Source: JBFWNG01 sp050251195 (GTDB lineage Bacteria; Bdellovibrionota_B; Oligoflexia; Oligoflexales; Oligoflexaceae). Taken from it: 64,000 bases of DNA. The DNA lies in contig JBFWNG010000003.1 of the NCBI GenBank assembly GCA_050251195.1, positions 434,001 to 498,000 of the forward strand. Direction: 5' to 3'. Under the pieces are notes generated by a model, which was not told the DNA's origin, searched no databases, and worked only from the letters and a program-made list of their open reading frames with translations. Both the position numbers and the translations under genes were made by a program. Below are positions 50,169 to 57,904 of the stretch, piece after piece (the first letter of the stretch is position 1; every line of letters starts with the position of its first letter).

Positions 50169-50669
50169 TTAGACCTCCAGGGAAAACGCTGAGAGTTGTT
50201 TAACCTTATTCTGGACAAGGTTTTCTTGCTTTTCAGCATTCAGTTCTGACGTCATCTTCTCTTCGATGGTCGCCTTGAGAGCTTCCACGAAGTCTTTTTT
50301 CAGATGATTTTTTGCGCGCAAGAACTCTGCTTCGGCACGACGCTTCGCCTCCTCTTCCATGTTCTTGGCGAGCTGAGCTGCGCGAGCGATAATTTCTTCC
50401 GATTGGGCCTTGGCGCTTGCTATCGCCTGCGTTCGCATTTCTTGGATTTCCTTATCAAGGTTCTCCAAGCGAACTTTAAGGGCGCTGTTTCTTTCTTCCG
50501 CAAGTCGTTTTGCTTCGCCGGCGTCCCTGACGATTTTTTCGTATTCGTGCTTCTTGTTTTTAAAGATCTCGGCAGCCGGCTTTCTGAAAAACTTTACGGC
50601 CAAGAACGCAAAAATCAGGAAGTTGACGTAGGGGAAAACGAATCCCGTTAACCAATTAAACTCTTCCAA
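50169..50669 (-). CDS. atpF: ATP synthase b subunit
   Basis: A 166-residue peripheral-stalk subunit: one N-terminal membrane helix (FPYVNFLIFAFLAVKFF) then a long charged coiled coil (about 35-160). It starts with TTG at 50669, supported by GAGGG 6 nt upstream and by the usual N-terminus. The second b-type subunit gene lies just upstream, so the stalk is a b/b' heterodimer. Confidence 0.92.
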   Translation of the reverse strand: MEEFNWLTGFVFPYVNFLIFAFLAVKFFRKPAAEIFKNKKHEYEKIVRDAGEAKRLAEERNSALKVRLENLDKEIQEMRTQAIASAKAQSEEIIARAAQLAKNMEEEAKRRAEAEFLRAKNHLKKDFVEALKATIEEKMTSELNAEKQENLVQNKVKQLSAFSLEV

Positions 50670-50694
50670 ACCTATCCCTCATGAAAAAAAGACG

Positions 50695-51126
50695 TTAGCT
50701 GAGTAAGTGCTGATATAAACCTGGAACCATGCTTTTGACGAGCTCGGGAATCTTCGCTTTTTCCGCGTTAAAGTCTGCCGTTAGGTTCTTTACGGTTTCG
50801 TCGATATAACTTTTCGCAACCTGCTCCGCGTTCTTGATAAGGATGTCACGCTGATTTTTGGCTTGATCTAAGATCTTTTGAGTCTCGTCGCGTATAACGG
50901 TACGAGTAGAGTCAAGCTTACCCTCAAGGTTGGCCGCCATTGTTTCGTTCTCTGAAACGTAACGGAGCGCGCTTTCTTGCGTACCCTGGGTCGCCGCGAA
51001 TTTCCTGTCCCGAATTTTAAGGTATGGAGTCAAAAAGAGCTTCTTTACGACCACAACACTGGACAAGAAGACAGCGGACTGGAAGGCCAGCACCGCCGGA
51101 TTAGGAAGAAGATTAAGATTTGACAT
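50695..51126 (-). CDS. atpF': ATP synthase b' subunit
   Basis: About 143 residues with one N-terminal membrane segment (PNPAVLAFQSAVFLSSVVVVKKLFL) and a polar coiled coil, the second b-type stalk subunit. ATG 51126 has AGGT 6 nt upstream; an in-frame TTG at 51144 is less likely. It is the first gene of the F1 block, 109 bp after parB, so it may have its own promoter in that gap. Confidence 0.82.
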   Translation of the reverse strand: MSNLNLLPNPAVLAFQSAVFLSSVVVVKKLFLTPYLKIRDRKFAATQGTQESALRYVSENETMAANLEGKLDSTRTVIRDETQKILDQAKNQRDILIKNAEQVAKSYIDETVKNLTADFNAEKAKIPELVKSMVPGLYQHLLS

Positions 51127-51235
51127 AGAGTTACCTAGCGTCAAGATAATTTTTTTAGGCTTTTGTAAATAGCGTAAGTGCGAAACTTAGACAACAGCAA
51201 TTTCGCTAAAGAAAGTCTTTTTTTATCCAGAAAAA

Positions 51236-52144
51236 CTAGGTCGAAAGGATACCTACGATACGTTCGAGTTCCGTGGGAGAAAAGTAGGATATTTCGATCC
51301 GCCCGCGACTCGAATTACCGTGGAATTTGATCTTCGTTTTGAGCTTCGACCTAAGGCTGTCAGCAAGATATTCGATATCGGGATCGAAATCGGTCTTTTC
51401 CTTCTTTGTAGCGGCAAATCCAACCTGCTTGATTCTCTTCACAAGCTGCTCGGTTTGACGGACGCTGAGGTCCTTTTTTACGATAATGTCGCGAGCCCTA
51501 AGGATGATTTTCTTTTCCTCAAGCCCCAAAAGAGCTCGCGCGTGACCCATACTCAGCCGCCCCTCCACGAGATCATCATGGACCTCCTTGGGCAGGGAAA
51601 GAATGCGGAGGGTATTGGTTACTGTCGATCGCTCCTTACCTACCCGTTTGGCACATTCTTCCTGAGTCAAACCATAATCATTGATAAGCGAACCGTAGGC
51701 CTCGGCTTCCTCAACTATATTTAGGTCCGCTCTTTGGATATTTTCAATCAGCGCCAACCTAAGAAGATCGTTGGAAGTGGAGTCTTTGACAATAACAGGC
51801 ACCTGTTCGAGACCTGCAAGCTTCGCCGCGCGCCATCGGCGTTCGCCAGCGATCAGAGTGTATTTTCCGTTTGCTGCTTGCTTCGAAACAAGTAGCGGCT
51901 GAAGAATGCCGTCGATCTTTATGCTTTCCGCAAGCTCGGTGAGTTTGTCGTTATCAAAGAATCGTCTCGGCTGCTGCGGATTGGGTTCTATTTCCCAGGG
52001 ATTGACAAAAACGCTCACCGAGAGCGGTTTGGCATCAGCAGAGGCTTCAGCTCCGCCTATATCAGACAGTCCTAGCAATGAATTCAAGCCCTTACCTAGT
52101 CCCGACTTCTTTCCCTTAACATCGCGTTCTTTTATATTCGCCAC
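51236..52144 (-). CDS. parB: chromosome partitioning protein ParB (CTPase clamp)
   Basis: A 302-residue ParB/Spo0J that loads at parS, binds CTP and spreads as a clamp. KSGLGKGLNSLLG at the N-terminus binds ParA. The GERRWRAAK CTP motif, ENIQRADLNIVEEAEAY and the HTH YGLTQEECAKRVGKERSTVTNTLRIL follow, with a C-terminal dimer domain. GTG start with AAGGG 6 nt upstream. It is 28 bp after parA. Confidence 0.95.
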   Translation of the reverse strand: MANIKERDVKGKKSGLGKGLNSLLGLSDIGGAEASADAKPLSVSVFVNPWEIEPNPQQPRRFFDNDKLTELAESIKIDGILQPLLVSKQAANGKYTLIAGERRWRAAKLAGLEQVPVIVKDSTSNDLLRLALIENIQRADLNIVEEAEAYGSLINDYGLTQEECAKRVGKERSTVTNTLRILSLPKEVHDDLVEGRLSMGHARALLGLEEKKIILRARDIIVKKDLSVRQTEQLVKRIKQVGFAATKKEKTDFDPDIEYLADSLRSKLKTKIKFHGNSSRGRIEISYFSPTELERIVGILST

Positions 52145-52172
52145 AAAAATCCCTTCTCAACTATTCTCAACG

Positions 52173-52997
52173 TTAATCTACGACTATTTCCCGACCCGAA
52201 TTCTTCTTCTTTGGCGCTGCTACAGTCTCTGTTCCCGCCTGACGACGAATAATATCTTGCGCCACCGCCATGTAGGCTTGAGCACCGACGCTATTGATAT
52301 CGTACAAAATGATAGGCTTTCCGTGCGACGGCGATTCCGACAACTTAACATTCCGCGGAATAACCATTGGAAAGACCTCGTCCTTAAAGTGCTCGCGAAT
52401 CTCCGATTCGACCTGGTGACTCAGATTATTTCTTCTGTCGAACATAGTAAGGAGTATTCCCTCCCTCTCAAGATCCGGATTCAGGCGTTTTTTGATCAGG
52501 GACGTCGTTTTTAGAAGTTGAGACAGTCCTTCCATCGCATAATATTCGCATTGAAGAGGGATAAGAACGGAGTGACTTGCCGTAAAGGCGTTGACGGTAA
52601 GAATACCCAAGGTCGGCGGAGTATCGATAATCACATACTGATAGTGATCAGCCACAGTCGCCAAAGCCTCTTTGAGACGATTTTCGCGACCAAAAGCAGA
52701 AACCAACTCGATTTCCGCCCCAATTAGGTCCTGGCTAGCCGGCGCCAAATCCAAATACTTCAATTCGGTACGCACAACAACATCGCTCAACGGCATTTCG
52801 TTGACCAAAACGTCGTACATACTCTGCTCAAAATGATGTGTGTAAATCCCTAGACCGCTCGTCGCATTACCTTGAGGATCCATGTCAACAAGCAACACCC
52901 GCTTCTCGCCTGCAGCCAGACAAGCAGCGAGATTAATGGCCGTCGTCGTTTTTCCAACTCCGCCTTTTTGATTCGAAACAGCAATTATCCGCGCCAT
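52173..52997 (-). CDS. parA: chromosome partitioning ATPase ParA
   Basis: A 274-residue ParA/Soj ATPase that drives origin segregation with ParB-parS. The deviant Walker A is KGGVGKTTTAINLA, then VLLVDMDPQGNATSGLG and VIIDTPPTLGILTVNAF. No long N-terminal DNA-binding extension, so it is the chromosomal type. Two parS sites lie 49-91 bp upstream of the ATG, so ParB could also repress the operon. Confidence 0.96.
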   Translation of the reverse strand: MARIIAVSNQKGGVGKTTTAINLAACLAAGEKRVLLVDMDPQGNATSGLGIYTHHFEQSMYDVLVNEMPLSDVVVRTELKYLDLAPASQDLIGAEIELVSAFGRENRLKEALATVADHYQYVIIDTPPTLGILTVNAFTASHSVLIPLQCEYYAMEGLSQLLKTTSLIKKRLNPDLEREGILLTMFDRRNNLSHQVESEIREHFKDEVFPMVIPRNVKLSESPSHGKPIILYDINSVGAQAYMAVAQDIIRRQAGTETVAAPKKKNSGREIVVD

Positions 52998-53045
52998 TAT
53001 TCTCTCTGTGAAAAATTATTTTGTACTATAGTGATAAACTAAAAA

Positions 53046-53061
53046 TGTTCCACGTGGAACA
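53046..53061. promoter_or_regulatory. parS centromere site 1
   Basis: TGTTCCACGTGGAACA, a perfect 16-bp palindrome matching the bacterial parS consensus (TGTTNCACGTGNAACA). It lies 49 bp upstream of parA. Confidence 0.95.
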
Positions 53062-53072
53062 TTTATCTGCAA

Positions 53073-53088
53073 TGTTCCACGTGGAACA
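53073..53088. promoter_or_regulatory. parS centromere site 2
   Basis: An identical second TGTTCCACGTGGAACA, centre-to-centre 27 bp from site 1. It is followed by the atpE terminator at 53107-53136. Confidence 0.95.
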
Positions 53089-53101
53089 TTCTTCAAAACG
53101 C

Positions 53102-53136
53102 AAAAAAGACGCCTAGTATCAACAACTTAGGCGTCT
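53102..53136 (-). terminator. rho-independent terminator after atpE
   Basis: On the minus strand AGACGCCTA (53136-53128) pairs perfectly with TAGGCGTCT (53115-53107), followed by a run of T (53107-53102). It ends the F0 transcript about 20 nt after the atpE stop and separates it from parA. Confidence 0.85.
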
Positions 53137-53154
53137 CTTCAGATTTTAAATTAT

Positions 53155-53466
53155 TTATTTTCCGTACCACAAGAACGCGATGATGAATCCCATAATCGCT
53201 TGGAACTCAATCAAAGCGAGCGCGATAATCATCGGCATAAATACTTTGTCGGAAGCTGTTGGGTTGCGAGCGATACCGCTGAGCGCTGCTCCAGCTGCTT
53301 TCGCTTGTCCCAAAGTACCACCTAACGCGGCCAATCCCATTGCCAAACCAGAGCCGATCGCCACCAATCCTGCTCCACTGCCACCTTCTCCATCAGCTGC
53401 AAACGCCAGAGAGCTCATCAGCAATCCGCCGGCAACAGCCAAAACACGTTGAATCGTCTTTCGCAT
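53155..53466 (-). CDS. atpE: ATP synthase c subunit with N-terminal signal-like extension
   Basis: A 103-residue proteolipid that forms the c-ring. Residues 1-24 (MRKTIQRVLAVAGGLLMSSLAFA) look like a signal peptide ahead of the usual hairpin, an extension seen in some former Deltaproteobacteria. Helix 1 holds GQAKAAGAALSGIARNP; helix 2 carries the ion-binding E87 in ALIEFQAIMGF. Phe follows E87, where Na+-coupled rings have Ser/Thr, so proton coupling is likely. ATG 53466 has GAGGAG just upstream; an in-frame GTG overlaps that Shine-Dalgarno and is rejected. Confidence 0.94.
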   Translation of the reverse strand: MRKTIQRVLAVAGGLLMSSLAFAADGEGGSGAGLVAIGSGLAMGLAALGGTLGQAKAAGAALSGIARNPTASDKVFMPMIIALALIEFQAIMGFIIAFLWYGK

Positions 53467-53506
53467 ACATCTCCTCACTTGTATCTATGCTGCTTTAAAC
53501 ACATTA

Positions 53507-54298
53507 TTAATGGTCATGAGACATGGCCATCGATATATAAATTCCGGAAAGCAGAGTAAAAACAAAACTCTGCAAACTCGCCACCAACAAACCAAAAAAC
53601 AGTAAAAACGATGGCAAAATAAGATAAGTTAACCCTGTAAATACCGACAAAACAAGGTGATCACCAAAAATGTTGCCGTAGAGACGCAAGCTAAGTGAAA
53701 TGGGGCGCGCAAAGTGCGCCACGAGCTCGATGATAAGCATCAAAGGCATCAAAAACACGACCGGTCCGAGAAACTGCTGAATATAGTGGCTACCGTGTTC
53801 TTTGAACCCCGCAAAGTTGTACACCAGGAACACACTGATTCCCATGGCTAGGTTTGTATTTATACTCTCCGTGGAAGGCACAAACCCAGGAACAAGGCCG
53901 GTAAGGTTGCTTACAAATATAAATAGAAACAAGGTACACAGCAGAGGTAGGAAGGAGCGGTAGTGCTTCTCGCCGATAAGAGATTTACCGAGGTCGCTCA
54001 CAAAGTCTAAAAGCGTTTCCACAATTGTCCTTATTGAGAACCTTCCGTCCGGACAAACGTTCTCTCCCAGCCTCTCAACTCGGCTTTTATAGAGAAAACC
54101 CACCAAAGTGAGCAAAAATAAGGTGACTAATCCTCCGATCGCAGGAACCCAATCATGCATTTCGTGTTCGTGAACACCTAGGTAGCCCAAAAGGATTTCA
54201 TAGTAGCTAATGATCTTCACACCACCGGCAGAAGCCCATGCGTTCGAATGAATGCCGAAAGACAATAAAAGAACGAATAGAAAATGCAATTTTTTCAT
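53507..54298 (-). CDS. atpB: ATP synthase a subunit
   Basis: A 263-residue membrane stator with five to six helices and a possible cleaved N-terminal segment (MKKLHFLFVLLLSFGIHSNAWA). The key arginine lies in PISLSLRLYGNIFGDH, and NLTGLVPGF is typical. It starts the half-channels for ions against the c-ring. It precedes atpE by 40 bp. Confidence 0.95.
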   Translation of the reverse strand: MKKLHFLFVLLLSFGIHSNAWASAGGVKIISYYEILLGYLGVHEHEMHDWVPAIGGLVTLFLLTLVGFLYKSRVERLGENVCPDGRFSIRTIVETLLDFVSDLGKSLIGEKHYRSFLPLLCTLFLFIFVSNLTGLVPGFVPSTESINTNLAMGISVFLVYNFAGFKEHGSHYIQQFLGPVVFLMPLMLIIELVAHFARPISLSLRLYGNIFGDHLVLSVFTGLTYLILPSFLLFFGLLVASLQSFVFTLLSGIYISMAMSHDH

Positions 54299-54376
54299 AG
54301 CAGCACTTACACCTATTTAGGATGACCTTTGTAGCTCAATACAAAAATGATTTCCAACAAAAATTTTGTGGTTAAA

Positions 54377-54676
54377 TCAAATTTTTTTTAGTCGCTTTTG
54401 GGCGACACATCCCACTAACACAACAAGACAAACACTTGTGAATGTCCCCACGACCAAACCGAGCGGGTTCATATCCCACTCTACGAGAGCAAAGTAAAGA
54501 GCTAAAACTATGGCGACGAACTTCAACGGAAGAAAAAGAGCAAAAAAAGACCCTTTTTTAACGGACCCAACCCTACCCGACGCCCCAGCCAATAGGAACC
54601 TGGCAACATAGATAGACACCGCAGCACTAAAACCAAAGAGAGCAAATCCCACGATGAAGGAAAACCCTTGATCCAT
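54377..54676 (-). CDS. AtpI-like ATP synthase assembly protein
   Basis: About 99 residues, nearly all hydrophobic, with three to four membrane segments (FIVGFALFGFSAAVSIYVARFLL, FLPLKFVAIVLALYFALV, LGLVVGTFTSVCLVVLVG). Sequence motifs are weak; the call rests on size, topology and position between atpZ-like and atpB genes, as for AtpI proteins that help c-ring assembly. ATG 54676 is preferred to TTG 54682. Confidence 0.6.
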   Translation of the reverse strand: MDQGFSFIVGFALFGFSAAVSIYVARFLLAGASGRVGSVKKGSFFALFLPLKFVAIVLALYFALVEWDMNPLGLVVGTFTSVCLVVLVGCVAQKRLKKI

Positions 54677-54694
54677 ACTCAAATTCTCTATTTT

Positions 54695-54913
54695 TTATGA
54701 TTTATAAAAATCTTTTTTAATACTAACAAAAAGACGGTACCATGAATGAACAACAACCACAATAGCCACAGAGAACGTAACTATAAACCAGTCAATAACT
54801 TCAGGGTACTTCACCGTTAACCATTCCCCGATGTACCAAGCTGACACAAAAACAGCGACCGCTTCAAAATTTGCGGCCATCAGATATGCTAACGCTTTGT
54901 AATTCCTATTCAC
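54695..54913 (-). CDS. atpZ: AtpZ/AtpI-family small membrane protein
   Basis: A 72-residue protein with two membrane helices (LMAANFEAVAVFVSAWYIGEWL and VIDWFIVTFSVAIVVVVHSWYRL) and a short loop, matching the AtpZ family found at the head of atp operons. GTG start with GGTGG upstream. It is the first gene of the F0 block and lies divergently from dnaA. Confidence 0.65.
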   Translation of the reverse strand: MNRNYKALAYLMAANFEAVAVFVSAWYIGEWLTVKYPEVIDWFIVTFSVAIVVVVHSWYRLFVSIKKDFYKS

Positions 54914-55053
54914 GGGTCCACCGATTTAACGCACTGTTTTTACTTGCAATTATAAGATCAAAAACCCGCATTTGACCTTGCCTCAATCGTCAGCAATGTG
55001 TTACTTATCTTCCTTACACTTTGTACTCAATTGACCTCTCTCTAGGATGCACG

Positions 55054-56511
55054 ATGCAAACTCTCTTTCCGCACGAAGGCGGCCCGCAGAAAACAAGCCA
55101 CATTCCTGGTTTAGAGCATTCCTGGCTTTCGATCAAAGAAAAAATGTCAGAACTCATTTCACCCGACGAATTCGCGCAATGGATAGAGCCGCTTTCAGCG
55201 TCTTCTGTATCTGGCCATGAAATCGTTATTCTCCTGCCGAACATGATGTTTTATCAAACGTTGCTCGACCAGTTTTTGGATAAATTTGAACTGTGCAAAA
55301 CTATTCTCGGCATGAATGTTCTGATTCGGTTCGAAATTGACAAGAAGGCCTTGCCTAAGGCCCATGCTGCCGAATTATCCAGTCTGGAAAAGGATGACTC
55401 CGAGTCTTTAGAAGCTCCCGAACAACCGGAGCCGAACGAGCTCATGGGGCCTACGTCCCCAACGGTGTCAAGAGCTTTAAGCCCTCACTCGCACCTTAAC
55501 AAGGAATACTCATTTCGAACCTTTGTTAACGGTCCGAGTACCCAATTTGCGCATGCCTCTTGCTTGGCGGTTGCCGACAATCCCGGCAGAACCTACAACC
55601 CTCTTTTCCTCTACGGAAGCACCGGTCTTGGAAAGACCCACCTACTCCATGCTGTTGGCAATCATATCCTGACGTCTAATCCTAGTGCCGTCATCACGTA
55701 CATCTCCAGTGAACGTTTTATGAACGAGATGATCTACTGTCTTCGCTTCAATAAGATGTGGGACTTTAGAAAGAAGTATAGGAATTCCGACGTCATTCTC
55801 GTTGACGACATTCAATTCATTGCAGGTAAGGAAAGAACCCAAGAGGAGTTCTTTCATACCTTTAATTCACTCTATGAAGTGAAAAAACAAATCGTCGTTA
55901 CGTCCGACGTTTTCCCGCAAGACATTCCCGATATTGAAGACAGGCTTAGAAACCGTTTCCAATGGGGTCTTATTGCCGACATCCAGCCACCGGACGTCGA
56001 GCATCGCGTTGCCATCCTTATGAACAAAGCAGAAAAACAAGGCGTACCTTTGCTTCCCGAAGTTGCGGAATACATAGCACACCAAGCTAAAGGCAGCGTC
56101 CGCGTGCTCGAAGGGGCGCTGCGCCGCGTCGCTGCGTTTGCGACCTTGCAAGGCCGCCCCATAGACACAGGCCTTGCTTCTGAAGTGCTTCAAAACATTC
56201 TTGGTGAATCCCCCAAAAGACTAACTATCGAAGTTATTCAGAAAGCGGTCGCCGATCATTTTAAAGTGAAGATAGCAGACCTAAAATCCAAGAAGCGCCA
56301 AAGAGCTTATGCGCTGCCTCGACAAATCGCCATGTTCATTTCCCGAACAAAGACCAATGCATCGTTTCCTGAGATCGGCATAAAATTCGGCGGCAAAGAC
56401 CATACGACCGTGATGCATGCCGTTAGAAAAATAGAAAAGGATAAGATAAAGGACTTGGAATTGAAGTCCAATTTGGAAAGTCTCGAACGAAAAATCGACC
56501 AGATCTGTTAA
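55054..56511 (+). CDS. dnaA: chromosomal replication initiator DnaA
   Basis: A 485-residue AAA+ initiator. Domain I (about 20-95) is followed by an acidic variable domain II, domain III with Walker A GSTGLGKT (188-195) and Walker B ILVDDIQFIAG (248-258), and the domain IV DNA-binding signature GGKDHTTVMHAVRKI. ATG 55054 has AGGA 7 nt upstream; the in-frame TTG at 55021 is not needed. It is the first plus-strand gene after an 11.7-kb minus-strand block, which suits an origin. Confidence 0.97.
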   Translation: MQTLFPHEGGPQKTSHIPGLEHSWLSIKEKMSELISPDEFAQWIEPLSASSVSGHEIVILLPNMMFYQTLLDQFLDKFELCKTILGMNVLIRFEIDKKALPKAHAAELSSLEKDDSESLEAPEQPEPNELMGPTSPTVSRALSPHSHLNKEYSFRTFVNGPSTQFAHASCLAVADNPGRTYNPLFLYGSTGLGKTHLLHAVGNHILTSNPSAVITYISSERFMNEMIYCLRFNKMWDFRKKYRNSDVILVDDIQFIAGKERTQEEFFHTFNSLYEVKKQIVVTSDVFPQDIPDIEDRLRNRFQWGLIADIQPPDVEHRVAILMNKAEKQGVPLLPEVAEYIAHQAKGSVRVLEGALRRVAAFATLQGRPIDTGLASEVLQNILGESPKRLTIEVIQKAVADHFKVKIADLKSKKRQRAYALPRQIAMFISRTKTNASFPEIGIKFGGKDHTTVMHAVRKIEKDKIKDLELKSNLESLERKIDQIC

Positions 56512-56516
56512 AACGT

Positions 56517-56525
56517 TGTGGATAA
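56517..56525 (-). promoter_or_regulatory. DnaA box (perfect)
   Basis: TGTGGATAA, the reverse complement of TTATCCACA, six bases after the dnaA stop. It may also serve dnaN or dnaA autoregulation. Confidence 0.8.
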
Positions 56526-56685
56526 CTGGGGGATTACCGTCTTGATAAGTAGGGGACATAGAGTGGGACAAATTTCGGGACATTTTTTTTCAAACAGACA
56601 TCCCAAAAATAATAACCGAGTTATCCCCATGCGCTACACATCACAAAAACCTTATTTTTATTTTAATATCAACGACTTAACAAAG

Positions 56686-56724
56686 TTATTCAGAGATGGC
56701 GTAGAACAACTACTAATACTACTA
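56686..56724 (+). promoter_or_regulatory. origin unwinding element: DnaA box, GC patch, DnaA-trio
   Basis: TTATTCAGA (56686-56694) is followed by GATGGCGTAGAACAA, then CTA-CTA-ATA-CTA-CTA (56710-56724), and then AT-rich DNA. The opposite strand reads 3'-GAT-GAT-TAT-GAT-GAT-5', the repeating 3'-GAT pattern of DnaA-trios, in the same orientation as in B. subtilis. Confidence 0.65.
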
Positions 56725-56766
56725 TGTTTATCTAAAACAACTTTTTAATTTATTTAAGTAGGGCCT

Positions 56767-57885
56767 ATGAAAATCAAATTGGAGAAATCAGAACTGACTT
56801 TGTCCTCAATGCGATCTCACGGAGTGATTCTCGAGAAGACCCTAGGCTATTTCAGTTTAAAGGCTGATGGTAATGAGCTTCACTTAATCATCGCAGATAG
56901 AGTTCTCATTATTCACAACGTTGTGCGGTGCGAGATTATTACGCCTGGCGAAGCATTTGTGCCGGCGCGATTCTTCTTGGATGTCATTAAGGAACTTCCC
57001 GACGGTCTCGTGAAATTGGAAAAAGCAGGTCCTAACTTGGTGGTCACCGCAGGCGCCAAGGATGAATTCGTGATAAAAATTCCTCTGATTGAAGGGAAAC
57101 AATGGCGACCCGTTCCCAGGGTTGCCTCGGAAAACGGAACGGTTGTACCTGCAAGCGTCATGTCCTACATGATCTCCCAGACCCACTTTTGCATTGCGCA
57201 CGAAGCTGCGAGGAACTACGGGTCCGTCGGTTACTTGCATAAATTGTCAGATAATAAACTAAGACTAGTAGGAACCGATGGTTATAGGTTATCCTATGCG
57301 GAAGCTCAAATAGAAACGCCAAACACCTTTTTGTCGCAAGGCATATGTTTGTCGAAACGGGCTCTATTGGAATTGCAGAAGATGTGTAACGAGGGATTTG
57401 AAACTCTTAATATCTCTATTTCGCCTGACAATACAGTTTTGCAGGCGTCGGTTCCCGATTATTCGATTTTTGTTCGGTTGTCTTCGATCAAGTACCCCAA
57501 TTATCAAGGGGTGCTTCCTAAAAACAATTCGGCGACTGTTGAGCTTTCGCGTCCTAACTTTCAAAACGCGACAAAAAGGGTTCTTCTTGCCTCAGATAAG
57601 ACAAACGCGGTACAGCTTTGTTTCTCCGAACATTTGTTGACCTTGGCTTCCAAGGCGTCTGGAGGTTCGGAGGGGAAAGAAGATATTTTTCTCCAGGATT
57701 TTTCCGGGGAGAAGAAAACGATTTCTGTTAACGGGAAGTTTTTGGTCGATGTCTTTTCCACAGTTCAGAGCGATGTTGTAAATGTCGGAATGAACGGCGA
57801 AATAGACCCGATCGTGATTATTCCGAAAAGCGAGCCCAAGAACTGCCATTCCTTGCATGTGTTGGTGCCAATTCGAGAAGCGTAA
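56767..57885 (+). CDS. dnaN: DNA polymerase III beta subunit (sliding clamp)
   Basis: A 372-residue clamp that tethers Pol III to DNA. It has the three-fold repeated clamp domains, with the family features GVLPKNN, RVLLASDKTNAVQLCFSE and the C-terminal hydrophobic-pocket region PIVIIPKSE and HVLVPIR. AGGG lies just before the ATG. gyrB follows after 19 bp; recF is not between them. Confidence 0.95.
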   Translation: MKIKLEKSELTLSSMRSHGVILEKTLGYFSLKADGNELHLIIADRVLIIHNVVRCEIITPGEAFVPARFFLDVIKELPDGLVKLEKAGPNLVVTAGAKDEFVIKIPLIEGKQWRPVPRVASENGTVVPASVMSYMISQTHFCIAHEAARNYGSVGYLHKLSDNKLRLVGTDGYRLSYAEAQIETPNTFLSQGICLSKRALLELQKMCNEGFETLNISISPDNTVLQASVPDYSIFVRLSSIKYPNYQGVLPKNNSATVELSRPNFQNATKRVLLASDKTNAVQLCFSEHLLTLASKASGGSEGKEDIFLQDFSGEKKTISVNGKFLVDVFSTVQSDVVNVGMNGEIDPIVIIPKSEPKNCHSLHVLVPIREA

Positions 57886-57904
57886 ATCTGTATGAGGCTG
57901 CTTT

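Larger units (their letters stand above)
56512..56766. other. oriC: probable replication origin oriC (dnaA-dnaN spacer)
   Basis: A 255-bp spacer with a perfect DnaA box on the minus strand (TGTGGATAA, 56517-56525), one-mismatch boxes TTATCCCCA (56621-56629) and TTATTCAGA (56686-56694), a CTA-triplet run (56710-56724) and AT-rich stretches around 56650-56675 and 56725-56758. Genes on both sides are transcribed away from it. Together these are what an origin should contain. Confidence 0.8.

Noticed and set aside
51127..51235. terminator or promoter between parB and atpF'
   Set aside because: GCGAAA/TTTCGC pairs weakly and -35/-10 matches are poor; not strong enough to call.
53155..53478. sodium-coupled ATP synthase
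   Set aside because: The c subunit has Gln in GQ of helix 1, but Phe rather than Ser/Thr after the ion-binding Glu.
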